A stretch of 64,000 bases of DNA from Hahellaceae bacterium (GCA_024234505.1 JACKOD010000001.1:558001-622000), one strand, 5' to 3'; positions 50,652 to 60,124 are shown, numbered from the stretch's first letter. Notes: generated by a model from the sequence alone, not told the origin. Numbers and translations are program-made.

Positions 50652-51623
50652 TTATCGTGAAAGTAAGTGGCTGAGTTGCGCCAGTGTATTCTGCAATGCC
50701 TCATGCGTTGAGACTTCAACAAAAGGTGCTCTGATCTGGTTGAAACTCTGGCGCAGAAACAGGGATTGCTGCTGAATGAAATCGTCAAATCGTTGCTTTT
50801 GGGAGGTATCCTGACTGTTCAGCCAGAATGTTTCGTGATTGTATTCAAATGCATAGTGGCCCGGTGGTGGCAGGGTGCGCTCGAGCGGGTCAAAAACACA
50901 AATGCCAGCAACATCTGAATGCTGGGCAAGCAAAAACAGATTCCGCTGGGTGATCGTCGTAAAGCCTGAAAAATCACTGATCAGGTAGATTAAACTGCCG
51001 GGCTTGGCAATACGGCGAATTTCCTGCAACGCATTGTCAAGGCTAAACGACGGGGACGCTGATGGGGTGCCCGTCGGGTTGCAGAGTGCATTGTTGTACC
51101 TGGCGACGGCACTTAGAAACTGCATCACTGATTTGCGTTGACGGGCGGGTTTTATTTCTGAGTGCCCTTGCTCAGAGTAGACAATGCCGCCACAGCGATC
51201 ACCTTTTTGCAGCGTTGCCCAGGCAACTAACGCAGCGGCTTGCGCTGCCTTGACCGATTTAAAGTGACTATGACTGCCAAAAAACAAGGACTCTGACTGG
51301 TCGCACAAAATCACCACAGGGCGTTCGCGCTCTTCGTGAAAAAGTTTGGTGTGAGGTTTCTGTCTTCGTGCCGTAACGCGCCAGTCAATAGTTCGTACAT
51401 CATCGCCGGGTTGATAGAGACGTACTTCAGCAAATTCCATACCTCGCCCGCGAAACGCTGACCGGTAGCCACCACTTTGTTGCTGAAGCTTGCGTGCCGC
51501 CGAGGGCAGGAGCAATTTCCCGGCATCAATGCGCAGATTCAATAACTCCGGCAGGGTGATATTGTAGCGATCCTGCGTGTTCTCGACCGTTTCAGTGTGT
51601 TTCCGGGCAAAGAGGTTTTTCAT
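50652..51623 (-). CDS. DUF58 protein
   Basis: 323-residue cytoplasmic protein of the DUF58 family, a vWA-like fold usually paired with MoxR. The signature YQPGDDVRTIDWRVTARRQK (about residues 71-90) is intact, followed by PVVILCDQSESLFFGS, a degenerate MIDAS (D-Q-S-E-S), which still fits DxSxS. It starts 3 bp after the moxR stop and is followed 21 bp later by the DUF4381 gene. Function unknown; co-conservation with MoxR implies a joint complex. Confidence 0.9.
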   Translation of the reverse strand: MKNLFARKHTETVENTQDRYNITLPELLNLRIDAGKLLLPSAARKLQQQSGGYRSAFRGRGMEFAEVRLYQPGDDVRTIDWRVTARRQKPHTKLFHEERERPVVILCDQSESLFFGSHSHFKSVKAAQAAALVAWATLQKGDRCGGIVYSEQGHSEIKPARQRKSVMQFLSAVARYNNALCNPTGTPSASPSFSLDNALQEIRRIAKPGSLIYLISDFSGFTTITQRNLFLLAQHSDVAGICVFDPLERTLPPPGHYAFEYNHETFWLNSQDTSQKQRFDDFIQQQSLFLRQSFNQIRAPFVEVSTHEALQNTLAQLSHLLSR

Positions 51624-51626
51624 GAT

Positions 51627-52589
51627 TCAGATAACCGGAACCAATTGCAGCAGTTTATCCAACACCTGATCGCGACTCATGCCTTCAGCATCCGCTTCAA
51701 AGGTAAGAATCAGACGGTGACGCAGCACATCGCGAACGACAGCCTGAACATCATCCGGGCTGACAAAGTCTTTGCCGGCAAGCCAGGCGTGAGCACGGGC
51801 ACAGCGATCCAGGGAGATGGTCCCGCGCGGACTGGCTCCAAAATCAATCCAGCGTGCCAGATCTTCGCTGTATCGCTGCGGTTGACGTGTGGCTATGATT
51901 AATTGCACCAGATATTCCTCAACGCTCTCTGCCATATGCAGTGAGGCAACCTCGGTGCGTGCCTGGAAGATCATCTGTTGGGTGATCGGAGGAACGTCGC
52001 TGGAATCTCCATGGGTACTGTAATCCTGACGCGCCAGTTTTAGAATTTTACGCTCGGCGTGAATGTCCGGATAGTCGATGTTCACGTGCAGTAGAAAGCG
52101 GTCGAGCTGCGCTTCCGGAAGTGGATAGGTGCCTTCCTGCTCGATGGGGTTCTGAGTCGCCATGACCAGAAACAAATTGTCCAGCGCATAGGTTTGCTTG
52201 CCTACACTGACCTGGCGTTCTGCCATCGCTTCCAAAAGGGCGGCCTGCACTTTGGCGGGGGCGCGATTTATTTCATCGGCCAGTACCAGATTGTGGAAAA
52301 TCGGGCCGCTCTGAAAATGAAATTGTCCATCTTCAGGCCGGTAAATCTCTGTGCCGGTTATGTCTGACGGAAGCAGATCAGGGGTAAACTGAATGCGCTG
52401 AAAGGTTCCTTCGACACAGTTAGCCAGGGTTTTGATTGCACGGGTTTTTGCCAGTCCTGGTGCCCCTTCGACCAGCAAGTGACCGTCAGCGAGCAGTGCG
52501 ATAAGCAAGCGATTGACCAAATGGCTCTGCCCGATGATCTGCAGTTCAAGATAATCCTTAAGCGACCTGAATGCTTGTTGTGTCAACAT
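51627..52589 (-). CDS. moxR: MoxR-family AAA+ ATPase of the Bat operon
   Basis: 320-residue AAA+ ATPase, first gene of the moxR–DUF58–DUF4381–batA–batB/C–batD operon. Walker A VEGAPGLAKTRAIKTLA (about residues 40-56; GLAKT variant usual for the family), Walker B LVLADEINRAPAKVQAALLE, then MAERQVSVG and MATQNPIEQEGTYPLPEAQL. Proposed to act as a chaperone for vWA partners, which are encoded downstream. ATG at 52589. It is divergent from gdhB across a 392-bp gap. Confidence 0.94.
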   Translation of the reverse strand: MLTQQAFRSLKDYLELQIIGQSHLVNRLLIALLADGHLLVEGAPGLAKTRAIKTLANCVEGTFQRIQFTPDLLPSDITGTEIYRPEDGQFHFQSGPIFHNLVLADEINRAPAKVQAALLEAMAERQVSVGKQTYALDNLFLVMATQNPIEQEGTYPLPEAQLDRFLLHVNIDYPDIHAERKILKLARQDYSTHGDSSDVPPITQQMIFQARTEVASLHMAESVEEYLVQLIIATRQPQRYSEDLARWIDFGASPRGTISLDRCARAHAWLAGKDFVSPDDVQAVVRDVLRHRLILTFEADAEGMSRDQVLDKLLQLVPVI

Positions 52590-52981
52590 AATTTGCTTCC
52601 AACGATGCCAGTGTATTTCCTGTTAATTCGCTTCTTGCGCGAGCGCAAGACGAGTCGATTTTGCTGAGAAACATGACGACAGAGCGTGAGGTAATCAGGC
52701 CCCGATTTTCATGTCACTTTGCTAAGGGGCTGTAGGCTAAAAAAAAACACACAAAGAAGCAATTTACTTGGCATGAACTATTCTTAATCCAGATAAGTTC
52801 TTGTGATGGTTTATGTTCTATGGAGCACTGAAAAGATAATACCACGCTAAGGTGATCATCTCCGGCGCCACGTTTTTTGAGTGATGAATGCCAGAAAAGT
52901 GGAAAATCAGTTTCAGGTAGGTAAAAAAATAATATTCGAATCCCTGCGCACTTTGGTGTGAAAAACAAACGGAACGCCACT
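52590..52981. other. moxR/gdhB divergent intergenic region
   Basis: No credible gene lies in these 392 bp. A perfect inverted repeat CTTGCGC–GA–GCGCAAG (52634-52649) stands about 45 bp before the moxR start and could be an operator or a hairpin in the moxR leader. A run of nine A's follows around 52740. I could not fix promoters. Confidence 0.5.
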
Positions 52982-55900
52982 ATGAATTTGGTCAACACAA
53001 ATAATAAAGCCGTTTTTCTTAAAGATCTGGCAGATACGCTGGAAAAAAATCTGGATCCACAGAATGCGCGCTGCATTACTGACTTTGCATTCCAGTATTT
53101 TGGCGGGTTGCCCATGGAGGAGTTCAAAGGGCGACGTTTCAGTGATGTCTATGGTGCGGCGATTTCCTGCTGGAGTTTTTTACAACACCATAAACCAGAT
53201 ACACCCAAAGTGAGAGTGTTTAATCCCAATCTTGAAGAAAATGGCTGGCAATCCACCCATACGGTGGTTGCCGTGTTGCATCAGAATATGCCATTTTTGA
53301 TTGATTCTCTACGTATGCTGTTGTCTCAGCGAGAATTAACAATTCATTCTATTCAGCATACGGTTCTGTACATCGACCGCACACCCGACGGGCATCTAAA
53401 AGAATTGTTGCCCCGCAAAGGCACCAGTCCTATTGAGAAGTCGGAAGCGTTAATGTTTGTCGAGGTGGATCGACATAACAATGACGATGATTTAAAAAGT
53501 CTTAGCGAAGCCATTTATCACTTGTTGGGCGATGTTCGCATTGCGGTGGCTGATTTCGAGTCCATGAAATCGAAAACAGCCATGCTGATAGCTGAGCTGC
53601 AGTCTGACGAGTGTGGCATTGCTAATGTGGAAAGTAAGAATGAAGCCATCGATTTTGTGAAATGGCTGGCTAAAGATCACTTTACGTTTTTGGGATACGT
53701 CGAGTACGAACTCAAGGTCAGCAAAAAAGAGCGCTATCTGGAGCAAGTGAAAGGGAGTGAGCTTGGTATTCTCAGAGGCCATAGTGACTCAGGAAAACGT
53801 GTCAAGCTGGCGGATTTGCCTGAGCGCACGCAGCAAGTCATCCTGGGCCAGGACGTGTTGGTTTTCGCAAAGTCTGCAGAACGTTCGAGAATTCATCGGC
53901 CCGCTTATCCGGACTATATTTCCGTCAAACGATTTGACGCGCAAGGAAATGTCATTGGCGAATGTCGATTTCTAGGGTTGTATACCGCGACGGTTTATAG
54001 CGAAAGAATCAGCCAGATTCCTATCTTGCGCAGAAAGGCTGCGGAAGTGATTAATCGTTCCGGACTGAGTATCAGGGATTATGGAGGAAAGGAGCTGGAG
54101 CAGATTCTGGCCGTTTATCCTCGTGATGAACTGTTTCAAAGCAGTGTTGAGGAGCTTTACGATGTGGCGCTGAGTGTGCTTTACATACAGGAACGTCGAA
54201 AAATCAGACTGTTTATGCGAGAGGATGCCTATGGCAGCTTTGTGTATTGCTTGGTCTATGTGCCGCGTGACATCTATAACACCGATTTAAGACGAAAAAT
54301 TGAAGCCGTGTTGATGCAGGCGCTGGACGGGCAGGATATTGATTTTACGACGTACTTTTCAGAATCAGTGCTCGCCAGAACACAGTTCAATATCAAAGTG
54401 CGCCCCACCGAGCAGCGAGAACTGAACACCGCCGAATTGCAGGATCAGATTCTTGCGCTGGCCCAGTCCTGGCAAGACGGCCTGACCGAAGCAATGTATG
54501 AAGTTTATGGTGAGGAGCAGGCGAATGATTATATTCACCTGTACAGTAATGCGTTTGGCACCGGTTACCAGGAAGTCTTTTCGCCTCGCAGGGCGGTGAT
54601 CGACGTTGATCATATTGCTCGGGTAACCGGTGGTGAAAAAACGCTGGGAATGAGCTTTTATCGCTCGCTTTCTGAAGACGAGTATGTACTTCACTTTAAG
54701 CTTTTTCACTCCAATGATCCGCTGCCACTTTCAGATGTGTTGCCTATATTCGAAAACATGGGTCTCAAGGTCATTGGCGAGCATCCTTATGAAACCCGGG
54801 ATCGAAATGGCGCTCGTGTCTGGATCCACGATTTCAGCTTGATGGCATATACCCGCCAGATCGTGGATATTCAAAAGGTCAGAGGAATATTTGAAGAGTT
54901 GTTTGAAAAAGTCTGGTCTGGCGAGGCAGAAAATGACTCATTCAACCGGCTGGTGTTGGGGTCGTATATGGATTGGCGCAATATCGCCGTGTTGCGCGCC
55001 TATGCTCGTTATATGCGCCAGATTCGGGTGACCAACAGCCAGGAGTTTATCGCATTAACCCTGGGTAACCATGTCAATATCACTTCGATGCTATTAAGCT
55101 TGTTTCGTGCACGGTTTAACCCGGAAGAATGGAAAAGCGATACAAAATACGGCGCAGTGCACCAGAAGCTGGAAATAGAATTCAATGCGGCATTGGATGC
55201 AGTAAGTAACCTGAGCGAAGATAAAGTGCTACGGCTCTACTGGGATTTGATTTGCGCCACTTTGCGAACCAACTTCTACCAAAAAAATGCCGAAGGTCAG
55301 TTGAAGCCTTATATCTCCTTTAAATTTAAGCCGGATATGATCCCGGAAGTTCCGCTTCCTGTGCCATTGTTTGAAATTTTTGTTTACTCACCACGTATTG
55401 AAGGTGTGCATTTGCGTGGCGGGAAGGTAGCTCGAGGCGGGTTACGCTGGTCAGACCGTTTTGAAGATTATCGTACTGAGGTACTCGGTCTGGTTAAAGC
55501 TCAGCAGGTTAAAAATGCCGTTATTGTACCCGTCGGTGCTAAAGGTGGATTTGTTGCAAAGCAGCTACCAGATGGAGATCGTGAAGCCTGGCTCAAGGAG
55601 GGGATTGCCTGTTACCAAACGTTTGTTCGGGGACTACTGGATATTACCGACAACCTAAGTGCTGGCGAGGTGGTTCCACCCAGTGCGGTGATTCGACATG
55701 ATGAAGATGATATCTATCTGGTCGTAGCCGCAGACAAAGGTACGGCCACCTTTTCGGATATCGCCAATGCGCTGTCGAAGGAATATAACTTCTGGCTGGG
55801 AGATGCTTTTGCTTCGGGTGGGAGCAACGGATACGACCATAAAAAAATGGGTATCACCGCGAAAGGTGCCTGGGTATCAGTCGAACGGCATTTTCGCGAA

Positions 55901-57847
55901 CTGGGAATTAATCCGGCGACCACACCCTTTACTTGTACGGGGATCGGGGATATGTCCGGCGACGTTTTCGGCAATGGCTTATTGCGGTCGGAACAGACCA
56001 GATTGGTGGCTGCTTTTAATCACATGCATATTTTTCTGGACCCCAACCCTGATATGGCGGCGAGTTTCGCAGAGCGTCTGCGACTATTCAATTTGCCCCG
56101 TTCCAGTTGGGCAGATTATCAGCCTGACCTGATTTCCAAAGGGGGGGGAGTGTTTTCGCGCGCGGCGAAATCAATACCGATTTCTCCTGAAGTGAAAGCC
56201 TTATTGGGAGTGAAAGCCGATAAGTTGCCTCCAAATATGCTAATTACTTACATTTTAAAGGCGCAGGTCGATCTGCTATGGATCGGTGGCATAGGTACCT
56301 ACGTTAAATCGGAGGAGGAAAGTCACGCGGAAGTTGGTGATAAGGCGAACGACGGTGTACGAATTAATGGGAGAGAACTCGGAGCCAGGGTGGTGGGTGA
56401 AGGCGGAAATCTGGGGTGTACGCAGCTGGGTCGTATCGAGTACAGCCTCAGGGGGGGGCGCCTGAATACGGATTTCATTGATAACGCCGGCGGAGTCGAT
56501 TGCTCCGATCACGAAGTCAATATCAAGATATTACTGAATCGCATTGTCGCGGCAGGGGACTTGACCGAAAAACAGCGTAACCAAGTGCTTTCGGAGATGA
56601 CAAACGAAGTCGGTGCGCTGGTTCTGGCGAATAATTACAAGCAGACTCAGGCCATTAGCATTGCGGTATCCGATGGTGTCGTTCGATTGGAAGAGTACCG
56701 GCGCCTGATTTCGACGCTCGAAAATGCAGGTAAGCTAAATCGTGAACTGGAATTTATGCCAGATGACGAGATGCTCATGGAGCGAAAAGTCAAAGAACAA
56801 GGGTTAACGCGGCCGGAAATATCGATACTTATCTCGTATGTAAAAGGCGTGTTAAAAGAGACGTTAATAAACGGCGATATGACTGACGATGCGTCATTAA
56901 ACGGCGAAATGTTGGCTATGTTTCCCCGGCAAATATGTGATCGCTTTGGGCAGGCACTGACAGAACATCCGCTGCGCAAGGAAATTATTGCGACGAAAAT
57001 TGCAAATGATATGGTTAATCACACCGGGATCACGTTTGTAGACAGGTTACGGCAATCAACTGGTGCATCGGTGCAGGCAGTCGCGCTGGCCTATATAATC
57101 GCACGCGATGTTTACGCGCTTGAGGATTTCTGGACAGAAATCGAGGCGCTGGATTACAAAGTGCCAGCACAAGCGCAAATATTTATGATGCGAGAGTTGA
57201 TGCGTCTGGTGCGGCGAGCCTGCCGCTGGTTGTTAAGAAATCGCCGCAGCGAACTCAATGTTGCGGCAAATATGGAGCGCTTTTCTACCGGAATTCGTGT
57301 GATTTCAGAAGGATTACGAAACTCTCTCACCGGAAGTTCAAAACAGGAATGGGACATCGCGTTTAATGAATTAACCGGCCAGGGAGTACCCGAGTCGCTT
57401 GCCGAAAAGATTGCTGGTGTTAATCACCTTTATTCTGCGCTGGGTATCATTGAGGCGCAGGAGCAAACCGGTGCGCCACTTGCAGATGTTGCCAGTACCT
57501 ATTATGCCGTGGGAAGCCGCTTGTCATTGGAGTGGTTTGCAACCCAGCTAAATAAGCTAAAGCCGTTGACTCATTGGCAGGCACTGGCTCGTGAAACCTT
57601 CAGAGAGGATCTCGACTGGCAACAACGCGCGCTCACTGTCGGCATATTGAAAATGAAAAACGCGCCAGCTCAGATCGAGAAGCGAATGGAGGGGTGGCTC
57701 GATTATCACCAAGAGTTAGTGGATCGATGGTCACTTATGGTTAACGAACTGAAAGCCACCAAAGATGCCGAATATTCGATGTATTCTGTCGCGCTTCGTG
57801 AATTGCTGGATTTGGCGCAGAGTACGACACATTCAGCAAACACCTGA
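52982..57847 (+). CDS. gdhB: NAD-specific glutamate dehydrogenase, large (L-GDH-180) class
   Basis: Catabolic enzyme converting glutamate to 2-oxoglutarate and ammonia with NAD. At 1621 residues it belongs to the 180-kDa class of Pseudomonas and Streptomyces. The N-terminal half carries ACT-like regulatory regions (HTVVAVLHQNMPFLIDSLRM near 100); the catalytic core begins around residue 800 (LRGGKVARGGLRWSDRFEDY; VIVPVGAKGGFVAK with the active-site lysine; GIGDMSGDVFGNGLL), and a helical C-terminal domain follows. ATG at 52982 (MNLVNTNNKAVFL) has GGAA upstream; the frame extends 24 bp further. It stands alone, followed by a 7-bp tandem repeat and a hairpin. Confidence 0.96.
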   Translation: MNLVNTNNKAVFLKDLADTLEKNLDPQNARCITDFAFQYFGGLPMEEFKGRRFSDVYGAAISCWSFLQHHKPDTPKVRVFNPNLEENGWQSTHTVVAVLHQNMPFLIDSLRMLLSQRELTIHSIQHTVLYIDRTPDGHLKELLPRKGTSPIEKSEALMFVEVDRHNNDDDLKSLSEAIYHLLGDVRIAVADFESMKSKTAMLIAELQSDECGIANVESKNEAIDFVKWLAKDHFTFLGYVEYELKVSKKERYLEQVKGSELGILRGHSDSGKRVKLADLPERTQQVILGQDVLVFAKSAERSRIHRPAYPDYISVKRFDAQGNVIGECRFLGLYTATVYSERISQIPILRRKAAEVINRSGLSIRDYGGKELEQILAVYPRDELFQSSVEELYDVALSVLYIQERRKIRLFMREDAYGSFVYCLVYVPRDIYNTDLRRKIEAVLMQALDGQDIDFTTYFSESVLARTQFNIKVRPTEQRELNTAELQDQILALAQSWQDGLTEAMYEVYGEEQANDYIHLYSNAFGTGYQEVFSPRRAVIDVDHIARVTGGEKTLGMSFYRSLSEDEYVLHFKLFHSNDPLPLSDVLPIFENMGLKVIGEHPYETRDRNGARVWIHDFSLMAYTRQIVDIQKVRGIFEELFEKVWSGEAENDSFNRLVLGSYMDWRNIAVLRAYARYMRQIRVTNSQEFIALTLGNHVNITSMLLSLFRARFNPEEWKSDTKYGAVHQKLEIEFNAALDAVSNLSEDKVLRLYWDLICATLRTNFYQKNAEGQLKPYISFKFKPDMIPEVPLPVPLFEIFVYSPRIEGVHLRGGKVARGGLRWSDRFEDYRTEVLGLVKAQQVKNAVIVPVGAKGGFVAKQLPDGDREAWLKEGIACYQTFVRGLLDITDNLSAGEVVPPSAVIRHDEDDIYLVVAADKGTATFSDIANALSKEYNFWLGDAFASGGSNGYDHKKMGITAKGAWVSVERHFRELGINPATTPFTCTGIGDMSGDVFGNGLLRSEQTRLVAAFNHMHIFLDPNPDMAASFAERLRLFNLPRSSWADYQPDLISKGGGVFSRAAKSIPISPEVKALLGVKADKLPPNMLITYILKAQVDLLWIGGIGTYVKSEEESHAEVGDKANDGVRINGRELGARVVGEGGNLGCTQLGRIEYSLRGGRLNTDFIDNAGGVDCSDHEVNIKILLNRIVAAGDLTEKQRNQVLSEMTNEVGALVLANNYKQTQAISIAVSDGVVRLEEYRRLISTLENAGKLNRELEFMPDDEMLMERKVKEQGLTRPEISILISYVKGVLKETLINGDMTDDASLNGEMLAMFPRQICDRFGQALTEHPLRKEIIATKIANDMVNHTGITFVDRLRQSTGASVQAVALAYIIARDVYALEDFWTEIEALDYKVPAQAQIFMMRELMRLVRRACRWLLRNRRSELNVAANMERFSTGIRVISEGLRNSLTGSSKQEWDIAFNELTGQGVPESLAEKIAGVNHLYSALGIIEAQEQTGAPLADVASTYYAVGSRLSLEWFATQLNKLKPLTHWQALARETFREDLDWQQRALTVGILKMKNAPAQIEKRMEGWLDYHQELVDRWSLMVNELKATKDAEYSMYSVALRELLDLAQSTTHSANT

Positions 57848-57867
57848 CCCTGACCTGGTGCTCTACA

Positions 57868-57893
57868 ACAGGAAACAGGAAACAGGAAACAGG
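57868..57893. repeat. Tandem 7-bp repeat ACAGGAA, 3.7 copies
   Basis: ACAGGAA is repeated three times perfectly plus ACAGG, from 57868 to 57893, starting 21 bp after the gdhB stop. Such a heptamer array is prone to slippage, but it lies outside any gene, so copy change would affect only the 3' region. Confidence 0.9.
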
Positions 57894-57898
57894 TAGAT

Positions 57899-57928
57899 AG
57901 GGGAGATAGGCTTAATTCTGTCTCCCCT
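57899..57928. terminator. Candidate terminator between gdhB and the small membrane gene
   Basis: AGGGGAGATAG (57899-57909) pairs with CTGTCTCCCCT (57918-57928) over 11 bp with one T·G pair and an 8-nt loop. On the plus strand only TTGATT follows; on the minus strand the heptamer repeat gives a CTGTTTCC pyrimidine-rich run. It may serve either convergent gene. Confidence 0.5.
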
Positions 57929-57951
57929 TGATTCAGTTAAGGCTATTGCGA

Positions 57952-58305
57952 TTAATGAATATACAGTCCGATCAGTACCAGTGAGAACAGGGCATTGACC
58001 ATGGCAACCGGAATTAAGTCTTCCAGTGGCTGTTCGTGCCTTGTGACTTCAATTGTGGCGAGTGCGAAAACTGCCAGTTTAATGGTGATAACCAGTGACA
58101 GCAGGGAGGGTAGCAGTTCAACGCGAGCGTGCAGGAAAAAATACATAATGGCGATGATGGCGGTACACGCCCCGACCATAATGCGCGTATAACCAAAGTT
58201 AATGGTCATAATATCGTATCCTTCGATACCTGCGGGTTGCCGGAAAAGCAGAATCATAGCAGCCATGCAGTTGTAGACGCCGGCTAAAAGCATTAAGTGT
58301 TCCAT
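57952..58305 (-). CDS. Small four-helix membrane protein, unknown
   Basis: 117 residues with four hydrophobic segments (about 3-20, 40-58, 66-86, 98-116) and short loops. AAGGAGC lies about 8 nt before the ATG, supporting translation. No charged active-site pattern is evident, although HARVEL and RHEQPLED lie in the loops. I do not recognise the family. It is convergent with gdhB and probably monocistronic. Confidence 0.65.
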   Translation of the reverse strand: MEHLMLLAGVYNCMAAMILLFRQPAGIEGYDIMTINFGYTRIMVGACTAIIAIMYFFLHARVELLPSLLSLVITIKLAVFALATIEVTRHEQPLEDLIPVAMVNALFSLVLIGLYIH

Positions 58306-58644
58306 AAATCACGCTCCTTGTGTTTATCTGAGTAAGGAAATGTAACAAAATATTAATGGGACAATTATACCTAAAAGCGAAATAAATAAAGCCTGTTTTT
58401 AGCTAAGTGGCTGACTTTAGGAGGGAAATGTGTGCTGCTTCCCAGAAAATACCTGTCTGGCACCAGAGTTTTCAAACTCAGTCATAAAACATTTAACGCT
58501 GTCTTGTATAAACATTTGAAAAGAGGTCTATTCTAAAAGAAACGGGCCTGTGAATTATTTGTGTAGCAGTACGGCTCAATCAATCGTGGATAGTTAATCG
58601 AAGCATCGTTAATCAATAAATGTTTGGCACTGTTGGAGACAGGT
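58306..58644. other. 339-bp gap with one palindrome
   Basis: Divergent region between two small unknown genes. It contains GAGTTT–TC–AAACTC (58466-58479), a near-continuous palindrome. TTGTAT (58504) and TATTCT (58529) lie 19 bp apart and could be a weak promoter for the downstream gene. No coding frame was accepted. Confidence 0.4.
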
Positions 58645-58923
58645 ATGAAAAATCTCATTTTTAACCAGACGGGCATTTTTCACCTGAAGCGCATGGCTTT
58701 TCGGGCGCAGGCAAAATATCAGCAAAGATTTGCTTTAAGCGATGAGGCCGGCATCATTGCATTGATTCGTTTTGCCGAAAGTGTGCGTGATATTGAGATG
58801 AAGCGTAACTTTATGTTGTTTTACATCAATAGTCCCGACGAAGTGAAGGCGTATCTTTTGAAAACGTACAACATTGCTTCTCCCGTTGAGCGTTTCAATA
58901 TAGGCAAAATAAATTCGGCATGA
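58645..58923 (+). CDS. Small hypothetical protein
   Basis: 92-residue soluble, basic protein (KRMAFRAQAKYQQRFALSDE). ATG at 58645 has GGAGA about 6 nt upstream; an upstream extension to 58624 lacks one. Residues about 36-75 (IIALIRFAESVRDIEMKRNF, SPDEVKAYLL) form two predicted helices. No known motif, signal or membrane segment. The neighbour upstream is divergent and the membrane gene downstream follows after 68 bp. Function unknown. Confidence 0.6.
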   Translation: MKNLIFNQTGIFHLKRMAFRAQAKYQQRFALSDEAGIIALIRFAESVRDIEMKRNFMLFYINSPDEVKAYLLKTYNIASPVERFNIGKINSA

Positions 58924-58991
58924 TGATGGTGCCGTGCCACATTGCAAACGATTAAGGCGGTTATAGAAGTTTTAATCAGTCAGGTGGTCAT

Positions 58992-59462
58992 TTGGAATAC
59001 TATATTTTAGCTCGCGTCATTCATGTTCTTAGTATTGTATTGTGGATTGGCGGTGTGGCTATGGTTACACTGGTACTATTGCCAGCCGTTCGTGAATTTT
59101 CCTCTCCTGAAGCCCGCGTTGCATTTTTTGAAAAAGTCGAACGACGATTCGCCACGCAGTCCAGAATCACGACCGTATTGGCTGGTGCTTCCGGATTTTA
59201 TATGGTTTATGCGGCGGAACTCTGGCCAAGATTCGGTTTGATGAGCTATGGGTGGATGCACGGAATGGTATTCGTGTGGCTTGTCTTTACGCTCATGCTT
59301 TTCGTAATGGAGCCTTTGTTTTTACACCGATGGTTCCACGAAAGAGCAGAAAAGGAGCCAGAAGCAACGTTTCGTTTTATTCTGCGGATGCATCGTATTC
59401 TGCTTACATTAAGCTTGATTGTAGTCGGTGCGGCGGTGGCCGGAAGTCACGGCTGGATATAA
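58992..59462 (+). CDS. Four-helix membrane protein, CopD/HemJ-like
   Basis: 156-residue protein with four membrane helices (about 5-30, 58-76, 85-112, 128-152). Histidines lie within or at the ends of helices: RVIHVLSIVLWIGG in helix 1, WMHGMVFVW in helix 3 and RMHRILLTL before helix 4. This histidine-in-membrane pattern resembles CopD- and HemJ-like proteins that bind haem or copper, but I cannot fix the family. Start is TTG with AGGTGG upstream; the helix 1 sequence gives no room for a later start. Confidence 0.65.
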   Translation: MEYYILARVIHVLSIVLWIGGVAMVTLVLLPAVREFSSPEARVAFFEKVERRFATQSRITTVLAGASGFYMVYAAELWPRFGLMSYGWMHGMVFVWLVFTLMLFVMEPLFLHRWFHERAEKEPEATFRFILRMHRILLTLSLIVVGAAVAGSHGWI

Positions 59463-59504
59463 CGAGAGGGAAGGGGGCGGTCAGGCGTGCGAAGTATAGA
59501 GTGC

Positions 59505-59533
59505 GGGGCAACAAGCACCCTCTTGTTGCCGCC
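59505..59533. terminator. Hairpin between convergent membrane and chalcone-isomerase-like genes
   Basis: GGCAACAAG (59507-59515) pairs perfectly with CTTGTTGCC (59522-59530), extended by GG/CC after a bulged G. It sits between two convergent stops, where a shared terminator is expected, but there is no T-run. Confidence 0.5.
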
Positions 59534-59545
59534 CCGGGAATATCT

Positions 59546-60124
59546 TTAGTTCAGGCCCAGTACGTGCTGCTTAAAGCTGTCTTCTACAGGATTTTTACCG
59601 ATCCAGATAGCTAGCAGCGCATCAGCAAACTCTTTGCCCGGAATAATGCCTTTACTTTGACCGGCAATAATTACACGTGTGCCGAGATCCGGAATGTAGT
59701 CGATAGAGACCTCATCCCCTTTATGTAACTTGCCTTCAAACATGGCCAGGAACTGATTTATTTCTGGTTCCAAACGCTGTTGGTCTGGCTTGGCCAAATT
59801 AACCACCAGTGCATCTTTGAGTGCTCTCGCAATTTTGCTGGCGGTTACCTTCTTTAAAAGCACATGAAATAGCATCCGGCGTTGTTCGCCCGCTTCAAAA
59901 ATGACTTGCTCGTTCTGAGCGGGCGTTTGAAGATACAGACCGCCAACATAAGTATCAACGATCATATAGGTTTGCCTTAATGCAACGCCGTTCAGCGTTA
60001 AACTAGGCCCGGAATCCAGCAATGTGACCTGATCTGGTAACTCAACATCGTTTAGCGTAGCGGCGAACAGTTGTGTACCAAGAGTTAAACCTAAGCTAAA
60101 TGCAAAGAGGCGCAAAGATTTCAT
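59546..60124 (-). CDS. Periplasmic chalcone-isomerase-like protein
   Basis: 192-residue protein with a Sec signal peptide (cleavage likely after QLFAA, residue 22) and a chalcone isomerase-like fold. Conserved features: LTLNGVALRQTYMIVDTYVG, where the plant fold begins, ALKDALVVNLAKPDQQ in the middle, and GIIPGKEFADALLAIWIGKN near the end. Bacterial members lack plant-type activity and are thought to bind fatty acids or small ligands; the true role is unknown. It is preceded by its own 156-bp gap. Confidence 0.85.
   Translation of the reverse strand: MKSLRLFAFSLGLTLGTQLFAATLNDVELPDQVTLLDSGPSLTLNGVALRQTYMIVDTYVGGLYLQTPAQNEQVIFEAGEQRRMLFHVLLKKVTASKIARALKDALVVNLAKPDQQRLEPEINQFLAMFEGKLHKGDEVSIDYIPDLGTRVIIAGQSKGIIPGKEFADALLAIWIGKNPVEDSFKQHVLGLN

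Noticed and set aside
45160..52589. MoxR–vWA cluster considered as a possible defence or tellurite-type (ternary MoxR-vWA) system
   Set aside because: Gene content and order (MoxR, DUF58, DUF4381, BatA, BatB/C, BatD) are those of the standard aerotolerance-type operon, with no nuclease, protease or phage-related gene.
52714..53127. 137-codon minus-strand frame across the gdhB start and its upstream region
   Set aside because: Half of it is antisense to the conserved gdhB N-terminus, and it lacks any recognised motif or ribosome binding site.
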